Positions 27,661-34,128 of a DNA stretch of 39,884 nt are shown here, piece after piece. Made by a program: the position numbers and the translations under genes. How positions within the stretch are numbered: position 1 is the first letter of the stretch; each line of letters starts with the position of its first letter. The DNA is from Pelagibius sp050043265 (GTDB lineage Bacteria; Pseudomonadota; Alphaproteobacteria; Kiloniellales; Kiloniellaceae): assembly GCA_050043265.1 (NCBI GenBank), contig JBHJIR010000096.1:1-39884 (forward strand), written 5' to 3'. Under the pieces are notes generated by a model. It worked only from the letters and a program-made list of their open reading frames with translations. It made no database searches and had not been told where the DNA came from.

Positions 27661-28269
27661 ATGCCGAGGCGCCTCCCCCCGCCCATGCTGCTGCCAAGCC
27701 TGCTGATGGCCACCCTGCTGACGGCCGCCCTGCTGGGCACGGCCGTCGGCCTGACGGCAGGGAGGCCGGCGGCTGCCCAGGAACCGGGCCAGGATGCCGG
27801 GCCCGCCGCCGCCGATCCGGAAAACGGCGGCGCACCGCCGGTACCGGCCGGGCGCACCGGCCTGCCGCTGCCGCGGTTCGTCTCCCTGCGCTCCAACGAG
27901 GTGAACCTGCGCACCGGCCCGGGCACCCGCTATCCCATCGACTGGGTCTACCACCGCCGCGGCATGCCGGTGGAAATCGTCGACGAATTCGACACCTGGC
28001 GGCGCATCCGCGACTGGCAGGGCACCGAGGGCTGGGTGCACCAGTCCATGGTGCAAGGCCAGCGCGGCATCCTGGTCACCGGCAAACGCCACACCCTGCG
28101 CCGCCGGCCGGAGCCGGACGCGCCGGGCGTCGCCCTGGTCGATGCCGGGGCGATCGGCGTGCTGGAACGCTGCCTGGACGATTGGTGCGAGGTCACGCTG
28201 GACGGGTTTGCCGGCTGGCTGAAGCGCGACGCCTTCTACGGCCTCTATTCCGGCGAAAAGGTCGAATAG
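27661..28269 (+). CDS. Secreted protein with two bacterial SH3 domains
   Basis: 202 residues, with AGGAA a few bases upstream of the ATG. A long signal peptide (1-39, ending PAAAQ) and a Gly/Ala/Pro linker are followed by two SH3-like repeats. The first (about 75-130) has SLRSNEVNLRTGPGTRYPIDWVY and WVHQSMV. The second (about 135-195) has HTLRRRPEPDAPGV, then WCEVTLDGFAGWLKRD. Such SH3_3/SH3_4 proteins in alphaproteobacteria are periplasmic and thought to bind cell-wall or protein partners. No catalytic domain is present. The hairpin at 28309-28350 followed by TTTT likely ends the message. Confidence 0.88.
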   Translation: MPRRLPPPMLLPSLLMATLLTAALLGTAVGLTAGRPAAAQEPGQDAGPAAADPENGGAPPVPAGRTGLPLPRFVSLRSNEVNLRTGPGTRYPIDWVYHRRGMPVEIVDEFDTWRRIRDWQGTEGWVHQSMVQGQRGILVTGKRHTLRRRPEPDAPGVALVDAGAIGVLERCLDDWCEVTLDGFAGWLKRDAFYGLYSGEKVE

Positions 28270-28308
28270 GCCCCGGTCACCCTCCGGCGGACGGGGAAAA
28301 GCCCCTCG

Positions 28309-28415
28309 CCCTTCGAGACGGCCCTTTCAGGGCCTCCTCAGGATGAAGGGTTTTCTGAACCACCGGCGCGCCTCACCCTGAGGAGGGCGAAGCCCGTCTC
28401 GAAGGGCGAGGCGCC
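28309..28415. repeat. REP-like double palindrome, copy 3
   Basis: Palindrome 1 has arms CCCTTC (28309-28314) and GAAGGG (28345-28350), inner GGCCCT/AGGGCC and a TTTT after it. Palindrome 2 (28365-28415) has arms GGCGCGCCTC/GAGGCGCC around CACCCTGAGGAGG and CGTCTCGAAGGG. It lies between convergent genes and shares words with the copies at 792-925 and 22055-22158. Confidence 0.82.
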
Positions 28416-28418
28416 GTG

Positions 28419-28451
28419 AAAAATCCTTCGACCCTTCAGGCTCAGTCGAAG
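28419..28451 (-). terminator. Rho-independent terminator at the DUF3501 stop codon
   Basis: On the minus strand CTTCGAC (28445-28451), a 12-base loop and GTCGAAG (28426-28432) are followed by GATTTTTC. The stem overlaps the end of the DUF3501 gene, whose TGA is at 28442-28444. Confidence 0.8.
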
Positions 28452-29044
28452 TCCTTCGACAGGGCGGCGCGGGTTTCTTCCGGCAGGATCGTCATGTGGC
28501 CGTATTCCGGGTGCGAGAAGCCCCGCACCACGCGGCTGTCCGGCTGCTTGAACTTGGCAACCTGGGCGTCGGTGAAGGGGAAGTGGATGAACTGCACCGA
28601 CGAGGCCTTGCCGTCTGCGGTGGTGCGGTCGACGTCGTCTTCCGGCTTGCCGACCACGCGCTCGCCGTCGACCTCGAAGAAGGCCGTCTCCTCGATGCCG
28701 CCCAGCTTGGACAGGAAGGTCTTGCGGCGCTGGGCATCGTCGATCTCGAACATCACCGTGGCGACCAGTTCGCGGCCTTGCGGGATCAGCGGATTGTAGG
28801 CGCTAAGTTCGTCCTTGATCTGCTCCTCGCCGCCCTTTTCGATGTACAGCATCTCGTGGATCTGGGCCCACATGGTGTCGTAGTTCTCGAAGTAGAAGGT
28901 GCAGACGGGGCCGACGTCCTGGCGGCGGAATTTCTTTTTGGCGACCAGGTCACGGCGCAGCTCGCGGCGCTCGGCCTCGTAGCTTGCCATCGGCAGGATG
29001 TCGTCGCGGGTGATTTCTCGTTTCATCGCAAGTTCCGTGCTCAT
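28442..29044 (-). CDS. DUF3501 family protein
   Basis: 200 residues; AAGGAG lies about 9 bases before the ATG, which supports this start. The sequence REITRDDILPMASYEAERRELR at the start and GPVCTFYFENYDTMWAQIHEMLYIEKGG matches what I know as DUF3501, an uncharacterised soluble family. One cysteine is present and no catalytic motif is evident; the middle holds a DGERVVGKPEDDVDRT segment. It is the last gene of the minus-strand run with the GlpC-like Fe-S protein 80 bases upstream and the rubrerythrin further up. This company suggests a role in iron or peroxide metabolism, by inference only. Confidence 0.87.
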   Translation of the reverse strand: MSTELAMKREITRDDILPMASYEAERRELRRDLVAKKKFRRQDVGPVCTFYFENYDTMWAQIHEMLYIEKGGEEQIKDELSAYNPLIPQGRELVATVMFEIDDAQRRKTFLSKLGGIEETAFFEVDGERVVGKPEDDVDRTTADGKASSVQFIHFPFTDAQVAKFKQPDSRVVRGFSHPEYGHMTILPEETRAALSKDFD

Positions 29045-29124
29045 GTCGTTGCACTCCTTACTGGGTGTCCGGCCTTACTGATGTGAGGCCGCCGGCGCCA
29101 GGCCGCCACCCTTTTTCGCCGACC

Positions 29125-30471
29125 TCAATCGGCCAGCCCGTAGGCCTTGGCGAAGAGTTCGATCGGGTGGTAGCTGCGCGCGATCTCCGGTTTGTCGTCC
29201 ATCTTCAGGCGGTCGATGCCCTGCAGAATATGCTGCCCGGCCAAGGGACATTCCGAGGCGACGTAGGCCTTGCCGGCTTGGGCCGCCTGGCGTGCCGCCG
29301 GCCGGCCGACCTTGATGGCCACGTCGAAGTTGTCCTTCAGCACGCCCCAGGAGCCGCCGTGGCCCGAGCAGCGCTCGATCACCTTCACATCCGCCTCGGG
29401 CAGCAGCCGCAGCATTTCCGCCGCCTTGGCGCCGATGTTCTGGGCGCGGGCGTGGCAGGCCATGTGCAGCGCGACGCCGCCCTCCAGAGCACCGAGGCCG
29501 TCGGCCAGGCCCTCCTTCTTGGCGATGTCGACGACATATTCGGTGATATCGAAGGTGTGCTCCGACAGCCTCTTCACGGTGTCGTTGTCCGGCAGGATCA
29601 ATGGCCATTCGAACTTCAGCATCAGCGCGCAGGACGGTGTCAGCGCGACGATGTCGTAACCCTTGTCGATCCAGTTGCAGAGTTCGGTCGATACGCGCCG
29701 GGCCGAGTCCGCGACCTTTTCGATGTCGCCGTTTTCCAGCTGCGGCATACCGCAGCAGGCCGGATAGACCACCGCGGTCTCGACGCCGTTCTTGGCCAGC
29801 ACGGCCTGTGCGGCCTCGCCGATTTTCGGGTTGTTGTAGTTCACGAAACAGGTCGCGTAGAGTGCGACCTTGCGGCCCTTGGCCGGTGCCTCGGCGTTGC
29901 GCGCCGGCGGCTGCTGCTTGGCGCGCAGCACGAAGGTCTTGCCGTGGAACGCCGGCAGGTCGGCTTCGCGGGCGATGCCGGCGACGCTTTCCATGATCGG
30001 GCGCGTCAGCTTGTTGCGGGTGTCGCCGGCCCAGTTCACCAGGCCCGGCGCCATGCCGGCCAGCTTGCCGTTGCGGTCGGTCTTGGTCAGCTGCTCGCCG
30101 CGGCCGTTGCCGTGGCCGGACTTCCGCTCGGCGGCGCGGTAGCGCAGCATCAGGTGCGGGAAGTCGATGTTGAATTCATGGGGCGGCACGTAGGGGCAGC
30201 TGACCATAAAGCACATGTCGCACAGCGTGCAGGCGTCGACCACCGGCTTGTAGTCGGCCTTGTCGACGCTATCCAACTCGCCGGTTTCCGACTCGTCGAT
30301 CAGGTCGAACAGGCGGGGGAAGGAATCGCAGAGATTGAAGCAGCGCCGACAGCCGTGGCAGATGTCGAAGACGCGCTCGACCTCGGCGTTCAGCTTATCC
30401 CAGTCGTAAAAATCCGGATCGTTCCAATCAATCGGATGGCGCACCGGTGCATTCAAGCCACCTTCGCTCAT
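29125..30471 (-). CDS. GlpC/heterodisulfide-reductase-like Fe-S protein
   Basis: 448 residues from an ATG with GAGGGGAA about 6 bases upstream. The N-terminal cluster motifs are Cys38-41-44-48 (CX2CX2CX3C, the last not followed by Pro) and Cys81-84-87-92 (CX2CX2CX4CP, one residue longer than the ferredoxin standard). The C-terminal half has one CCG motif (YPACCGMPQLENGD) and a variant second one (ERCSGHGGSWG) as in GlpC and GlcF proteins. Such proteins relay electrons to partner oxidoreductases and quinones. No flavin dehydrogenase partner is beside it. It sits between the rubrerythrin gene and DUF3501, so rubrerythrin may be its acceptor. Confidence 0.9.
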   Translation of the reverse strand: MSEGGLNAPVRHPIDWNDPDFYDWDKLNAEVERVFDICHGCRRCFNLCDSFPRLFDLIDESETGELDSVDKADYKPVVDACTLCDMCFMVSCPYVPPHEFNIDFPHLMLRYRAAERKSGHGNGRGEQLTKTDRNGKLAGMAPGLVNWAGDTRNKLTRPIMESVAGIAREADLPAFHGKTFVLRAKQQPPARNAEAPAKGRKVALYATCFVNYNNPKIGEAAQAVLAKNGVETAVVYPACCGMPQLENGDIEKVADSARRVSTELCNWIDKGYDIVALTPSCALMLKFEWPLILPDNDTVKRLSEHTFDITEYVVDIAKKEGLADGLGALEGGVALHMACHARAQNIGAKAAEMLRLLPEADVKVIERCSGHGGSWGVLKDNFDVAIKVGRPAARQAAQAGKAYVASECPLAGQHILQGIDRLKMDDKPEIARSYHPIELFAKAYGLAD

Positions 30472-30760
30472 GTCTTCCCCTCGCGGTTGTCGCGCTTCGC
30501 CGGGCCGGCGACCGCCGGATCGCTGCTGGAGCGAGCGTCGCGGACAACGCCGCAACGCAGCGGCAGGTCTTTTCCCTGGGCCGGCAGTTTCCCTGTATCG
30601 AGATGCCCTGTTGAAGCGGGCCGAAATGGCCCCGGTAGGTCGCAGGGGCTGAAGCGGCGGGCGCGTTTCCGCGCCCGGCCGCTTCAGTCCTGCAACTACA
30701 TGGGGAGAAACCCGGGTCGGGCCCGACCGGCCGAAGCCGGCCACAGGGCCCGGTCCCGAA
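30472..30760. repeat. Two strong hairpins between rubrerythrin and Fe-S genes
   Basis: 289 bases without a gene. Hairpin A (30713-30758) has nested stems: CGGG/CCCG, CGGGCCC/GGGCCCG and CCGGC/GCCGG. Hairpin B (30649-30687) pairs CTGAAGCGGC with GCCGCTTCAG and GGGCGCG with CGCGCCC, a 17-bp stem with one bulge and a TTTC loop. Neither is followed by a clear T run. They may slow or stop readthrough from the rubrerythrin gene, or stabilise its 3' end. Confidence 0.7.
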
Positions 30761-31177
30761 TCAAGCCATGGTGTCGAGCGCTTTCTGGAAGCGACCGGCG
30801 TGGCTCTTTTCGGCCTTCGCCAGGGTCTCGAACCAGTCGGCGATCTCGTCGAAGCCCTCTTCGCGGGCCGTGCGGGCCATGCCGGGGTACATGTCGGTGT
30901 ACTCGTGGGTCTCGCCGGCGATGGCGGACTTGAGGTTCAGCGTGGTGTCGCCGATCGGCTCGCCGGTGGCGGGGTCGCCGACCTCTTCGAGGTACTGCAG
31001 GTGACCGTGGGCGTGGCCGGTTTCACCTTCGGCGGTCGAACGGAAGACCGCGGCGACATCGTTGAAACCTTCGATGTCGGCCTTCTGTGCGAAATAGAGA
31101 TAGCGGCGGTTGGCCTGGCTCTCGCCGGCGAAGGCTTCTTTCAGATTGTTTTCGGTCTTCGAATCTTTCAGCGACAT
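30761..31177 (-). CDS. Rubrerythrin, diiron domain only (no rubredoxin domain)
   Basis: 138 residues; AGGAGAGAG precedes the ATG. The four-helix diiron site is complete by comparison with classical rubrerythrin: Glu19, Glu52, His55, Glu89, Glu92, Glu123 and His126. The protein has no cysteine, so the C-terminal rubredoxin domain of classical rubrerythrin is absent. Rubrerythrins reduce hydrogen peroxide with electrons from a redox partner; without rubredoxin an outside donor is needed. A promoter with an Irr box sits upstream (31293-31340). irr is the next gene upstream on the same strand, the GlpC-like Fe-S protein the next one down. Confidence 0.93.
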   Translation of the reverse strand: MSLKDSKTENNLKEAFAGESQANRRYLYFAQKADIEGFNDVAAVFRSTAEGETGHAHGHLQYLEEVGDPATGEPIGDTTLNLKSAIAGETHEYTDMYPGMARTAREEGFDEIADWFETLAKAEKSHAGRFQKALDTMA

Positions 31178-31292
31178 GGCTCTCTCTCCTGTAGGTGAGA
31201 CTTGATTTGGCCCAAAGGCCTTTTTTGAGAGGGCTTGTTTGACGTCCGCTGACGGGCCGGAAAGGCCGCCGGGACCGCCCCCTGATGGGGAC

Positions 31293-31321
31293 TAAATAGA
31301 CCCCGGGCCAGAGTCTGTCAA
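31293..31321 (-). promoter_or_regulatory. Sigma70-type promoter of the rubrerythrin gene
   Basis: On the minus strand TTGACA (31316-31321, full consensus), a 17-base spacer and TATTTA (31293-31298). The predicted start near 31286 gives a leader of about 108 bases to the rubrerythrin ATG. Confidence 0.78.
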
Positions 31322-31325
31322 CAGA

Positions 31326-31340
31326 TTAGAATGATTCTAA
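31326..31340. promoter_or_regulatory. Irr-binding iron control element (ICE box)
   Basis: TTAGAATGATTCTAA is a perfect palindrome and fits the alphaproteobacterial ICE consensus TTAGAA-N3-TTCTAA. It lies four bases upstream of the -35 of the rubrerythrin promoter and 57 bases past the stop of irr. Whether Irr represses or activates from this position cannot be read off. Confidence 0.82.
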
Positions 31341-31397
31341 GGAGGTTTTCAGGAGACGGTGGCAACGGGCAGCGGCCGGGCAGACCGGCGGCGCGGT

Positions 31398-31826
31398 CTA
31401 CTCGCCGTCGTGCAGCCGGATGATGACGTCGACGCGCGAGACCTTGGCGCCGCTGGGGGGCGTCGGCAGGCTGTCGAGCTGCACCAGCTCGCCAGGGATA
31501 TCCTGCAGGCGGCCGCTGTCTTCGAAATAGAAGTGATGGTGATCCGACACATTGGTGTCGAAGTAGGAGCGGCCGGACTCGACCACGACCTCGCGCAACA
31601 GCCCCGCTTCGGTGAACTGATGCAGACTGTTGTAAATGGTCGCCAGCGAAACGCGCACGTTGTCGGCCACGGCCTCCGCATGCAACTGCTCGGCCGTGAT
31701 GTGACGGTCGCAGCCGCCTTGTGCCTCGAACAGCAGCTTGGCAAGCGCCAAGCGCTGGCGGGTCGGCCGCAGGCCGACGGTCTTGAGGCGCTGGACGAGC
31801 GCGCTGTAGGGACGATCCTTAGTCAT
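31398..31826 (-). CDS. irr: Iron response regulator Irr (Fur family)
   Basis: 142 residues from the ATG of MTKDRPYSAL; a longer frame adds 11 unlikely residues. The Fur winged helix is clear (GLRPTRQRLALAKLLF, ITAEQLHAEA, VSLATIYNSLHQFTEAGL). The HHH motif (96-98, in DHHHFYFED), a haem-binding feature of Irr, identifies it against Fur and Zur. The N-terminal GCPWHD haem motif of Bradyrhizobium Irr is absent, as in many Irr proteins. Irr controls iron and haem genes according to haem status. Its neighbours are fabA-fabB-fabI (divergent, a familiar alphaproteobacterial arrangement) and the rubrerythrin module downstream. Confidence 0.95.
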   Translation of the reverse strand: MTKDRPYSALVQRLKTVGLRPTRQRLALAKLLFEAQGGCDRHITAEQLHAEAVADNVRVSLATIYNSLHQFTEAGLLREVVVESGRSYFDTNVSDHHHFYFEDSGRLQDIPGELVQLDSLPTPPSGAKVSRVDVIIRLHDGE

Positions 31827-31840
31827 GGCTTCCCAATATA

Positions 31841-31858
31841 TGGTTCCCAGCTGAACCA
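31841..31858. promoter_or_regulatory. Inverted repeat at the irr transcription start
   Basis: TGGTTC, a 6-base spacer and GAACCA lie between the putative -10 and the irr start codon. The position suits an operator or leader hairpin; it does not match the ICE consensus. Confidence 0.4.
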
Positions 31859-31887
31859 ATTAAAGAGGCAAAACAGTCTCATGTCAA
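31859..31887 (-). promoter_or_regulatory. Putative sigma70-type promoter of irr
   Basis: On the minus strand TTGACA (31882-31887), a 17-base spacer and TTTAAT (31859-31864). The leader to the irr ATG at 31826 would be about 30 bases. Confidence 0.6.
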
Positions 31888-32011
31888 TTTCTTTGGAACG
31901 TCTATAAAACGCATTGGCATAAAGTATCAGGTCCCGCCCGCGGCCGCATAAGCGCCTGCTAACCATGACAGTCCGGGCTTTTCAAAGGCTAGCGCCGCGA
32001 CGCGAAGCTGT

Positions 32012-32038
32012 TTGACAGCGGTTTTCCTATGCTATAGT
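32012..32038 (+). promoter_or_regulatory. Promoter upstream of the fabA leader
   Basis: TTGACA (32012-32017) and an extended -10, TG-C-TATAGT (hexamer 32033-32038), with a 15-base spacer that is slightly short. The predicted start is near 32045, about 167 bases before the fabA start codon. Confidence 0.68.
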
Positions 32039-32045
32039 TCGCGAG

Positions 32046-32100
32046 GCGTTGGCCGGGACCTTCTCCGCACGGCGGAGGAGCGCATGCGGCAACGCTTTTT
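32046..32100 (+). terminator. Terminator-like or attenuator fold in the fabA leader
   Basis: Outer stem GCGTTG (32046-32051) with CAACGC (32090-32095), continued by CCG/CGG after one bulged G, encloses a hairpin CTCCGC-ACG-GCGGAG (32063-32077). TTTTT (32096-32100) follows directly. The fold starts at the predicted transcription start, so it would give an RNA of about 55 bases unless read through. Confidence 0.65.
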
Positions 32101-32211
32101 GTCGTGGCATCGATGCCCTATGGAGCCTATGTAGGGGAAAGGCTTCAAAGGGGAAATCCACGACGGATTTCAGGCGGCGCCAGTGGCGCTGACGAGCGAT
32201 AACAGAATCAG
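32101..32211 (+). ncRNA. Structured remainder of fabA leader
   Basis: Several further short palindromes lie before fabA: GGCATCGATGCC (32106-32117), CCCTA/TAGGG (about 32117-32136), AAATCC/GGATTT (32154-32170) and GCGCC/GGCGC (about 32177-32189). No known riboswitch is recognised. It may be a regulatory leader or simply a long untranslated region. Confidence 0.4.
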
Positions 32212-32754
32212 GTGCCGGACCGGGTGGATCTATTGACCGACAGAAAGAACAGTTTTCACTACGAAGATCTGCTGAAGTGCGCGCACGGGAAGCTTTTCGG
32301 CCCCGGCAACGCGCAGCTGCCGTTGCCGCCGATGTTGATGTTCGACCGCATCACCGAGATCACCGACGATGGCGGCGAGCACGGCAAGGGCCACATCGTC
32401 GCGGAATTCGATATCAAGCCGGACCTGTGGTTCTTCGGCTGCCACTTCGAAGGCGACCCGGTGATGCCCGGCTGCCTCGGCCTTGATTCGCTCTGGCAAC
32501 TGGTCGGTTTCTTTCTCGGCTGGATGGGCGCACCCGGGCGTGGCCGTGCGCTGGGTGTCGGCGAAGTGAAGTTCACCGACATGGTGACGCCGGCGGTCAA
32601 GAACGTCAGCTATCACCTGGACCTGAAGCGCGTACGTATGGGCAAACTGGTGCTGGGCATCGCCGACGGCATCATGAAGGCCGACGGAAAGCCGATCTAC
32701 GAGGCAAAGGACCTGAAGGTCGGCCTGTTTCAGCGCGAGCCGCAGTCCGTCTGA
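32212..32754 (+). CDS. fabA: 3-hydroxydecanoyl-ACP dehydratase/isomerase
   Basis: 180 residues from a GTG; the true start could be another GTG or TTG within the next eight codons. The active site is GCHFEGDPVMPGC (His78) with Asp92 in LGLDSLWQL, matching E. coli His70 and Asp84. FabA dehydrates 3-hydroxydecanoyl-ACP and isomerises the product to cis-3-decenoyl-ACP, the branch point to unsaturated fatty acids. fabB follows 134 bases later and extends that product. The message has a long structured leader. Confidence 0.96.
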   Translation: MPDRVDLLTDRKNSFHYEDLLKCAHGKLFGPGNAQLPLPPMLMFDRITEITDDGGEHGKGHIVAEFDIKPDLWFFGCHFEGDPVMPGCLGLDSLWQLVGFFLGWMGAPGRGRALGVGEVKFTDMVTPAVKNVSYHLDLKRVRMGKLVLGIADGIMKADGKPIYEAKDLKVGLFQREPQSV

Positions 32755-32888
32755 CGCGGAGGCGGCTGACGCGGAGGCGGCGCCCCGGACACGCGGGGCG
32801 GCGCGAATACCCGGAACCACGGTCCCAGGAACCACGGTTCCAGCAGCCACAGTTCCAGTAACCACAGTCTAGGACGGACAGGATTTCT
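32751..32888 (+). repeat. fabA-fabB spacer with tandem repeats
   Basis: A perfect 15-bp duplication (CTGACGCGGAGGCGG, 32751-32780) overlaps the fabA stop. It is followed by four 15-bp units at 32813-32872: GGAACCACGGTCCCA, GGAACCACGGTTCCA, GCAGCCACAGTTCCA and GTAACCACAGTCTAG. The second unit is itself a palindrome (GGAACC-AC-GGTTCC). The array ends 16 bases before the fabB ATG. Confidence 0.85.
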
Positions 32889-34109
32889 ATGCGTCGGGTC
32901 GTCGTCACCGGATTGGGCATCGTCTCCAGCATCGGCAGCAACAAGGCCGAAGTGATAGACGCCTTGAAGGCCGGCCGCTCCGGTATCGAGTTTTGCGATA
33001 CTTATGCGGAAATGGGTTTTCGCAGCCATGTTCACGGGTCGCTGAAGGTCGATCTGGACGCCCACGTCGACCGCAAGGTCAGGCGGTTCATGGGCGATGG
33101 CGCAGCCTACAACTATGTCGCCATGCGCGAGGCCATCGCCGACGCCGGGCTGACCGAGGCCGAGATCTCACACGAGCGCAGCGGTCTGGTTATGGGCTCC
33201 GGCGGTCCCTCGACCTCCAACCAGGTGGCCGCCGCCGACCTGGCGCGCACCAAGGGCCCCAAGCGCGTCTGCCCCTACATGGTGCCGCGCTGCATGTCGT
33301 CGACCAACTCGGCCAATCTGGCGACGGCCTTCAAAATCAAGGGCCTCAGCTATTCGATTTCCTCGGCCTGCTCGACCTCGGCGCACTGCGTCGGCAACGG
33401 CGCCGAGCTGATCCAGATGGGCAAGCAGGACATCGTCTTTGCCGGCGGCGGCGAGGAGCTGCACTGGAGCCTGACGGTGCTGTTCGACGCCATGGGCGCG
33501 CTGTCCAGCGGCTACAACGACACGCCGACCCGCGCCAGCCGGGCCTACGACAAGGACCGCGACGGCTTCGTCATTTCCGGCGGCGGCGGCGTGGTGGTGC
33601 TGGAAGAACTGGAGCACGCCAAGGCGCGCGGCGCCAAGATCTATGGCGAGGTCGCCGCCTATGCCGCCACCTCCGACGGCGCCGACATGGTGGCGCCTTC
33701 CGGTGAGGGTGGCCTGCGCTGCATGCGCCTGGCCATGCAGGGCCTCGGCAACACCCCGGTCGACTATATCAACGCCCACGGCACCTCGACGCCGGTGGGC
33801 GACATCATCGAGCTGAATTCGATCCGCGAGGCCTTCGGTGCCGACATGCCGCGGATCTCCTCCACCAAGTCGCTGACCGGCCATTCCCAGGGCGCGACCG
33901 GCGTGCACGAGGTGATCTATTCGCTGCTGATGATGGACAACAATTTCGTGGCCGCCTCGGCGAACATCGAGAACCTCGACCCCGGGGCCGAGGGCATGCC
34001 GATCGTTCGCGCGGTGGAAGACAACGTGCAGCTTAATTGCGTCATGTCGAACAGCTTCGGCTTTGGTGGCACCAATGCCAGCCTCGCCTTCAAACGCTTC
34101 GACGGATAA
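32889..34109 (+). CDS. fabB: Beta-ketoacyl-ACP synthase I
   Basis: 406 residues. The catalytic triad is Cys161 in SSACSTSAHCVG, His in NAHGTSTPVGD and His in TKSLTGHSQGATG, all in KAS I spacing. The N-terminus MRRVVVTGLGIVSSIG is typical and sets the start. FabB condenses malonyl-ACP with acyl-ACP and is needed to elongate the cis-3-decenoyl-ACP made by FabA. The sequence around the active site (STSAHCVGNG) is FabB- rather than FabF-like. It is the middle gene of fabA-fabB-fabI. Confidence 0.97.
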   Translation: MRRVVVTGLGIVSSIGSNKAEVIDALKAGRSGIEFCDTYAEMGFRSHVHGSLKVDLDAHVDRKVRRFMGDGAAYNYVAMREAIADAGLTEAEISHERSGLVMGSGGPSTSNQVAAADLARTKGPKRVCPYMVPRCMSSTNSANLATAFKIKGLSYSISSACSTSAHCVGNGAELIQMGKQDIVFAGGGEELHWSLTVLFDAMGALSSGYNDTPTRASRAYDKDRDGFVISGGGGVVVLEELEHAKARGAKIYGEVAAYAATSDGADMVAPSGEGGLRCMRLAMQGLGNTPVDYINAHGTSTPVGDIIELNSIREAFGADMPRISSTKSLTGHSQGATGVHEVIYSLLMMDNNFVAASANIENLDPGAEGMPIVRAVEDNVQLNCVMSNSFGFGGTNASLAFKRFDG

Positions 34110-34128
34110 CAGGGCAGGCTTAAAGTAC

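Noticed and set aside
29065..30933. 622-codon plus-strand open frame opposite the GlpC-like Fe-S gene
   Set aside because: It runs across a clear gene, an intergenic hairpin region and part of rubrerythrin, with no domain of its own.
31326..31340. Reading the TTAGAAT/ATTCTAA palindrome as an irr terminator
   Set aside because: A/T-rich 7-bp stem with a one-base loop and no T run cannot form a working terminator; it matches the ICE consensus exactly.
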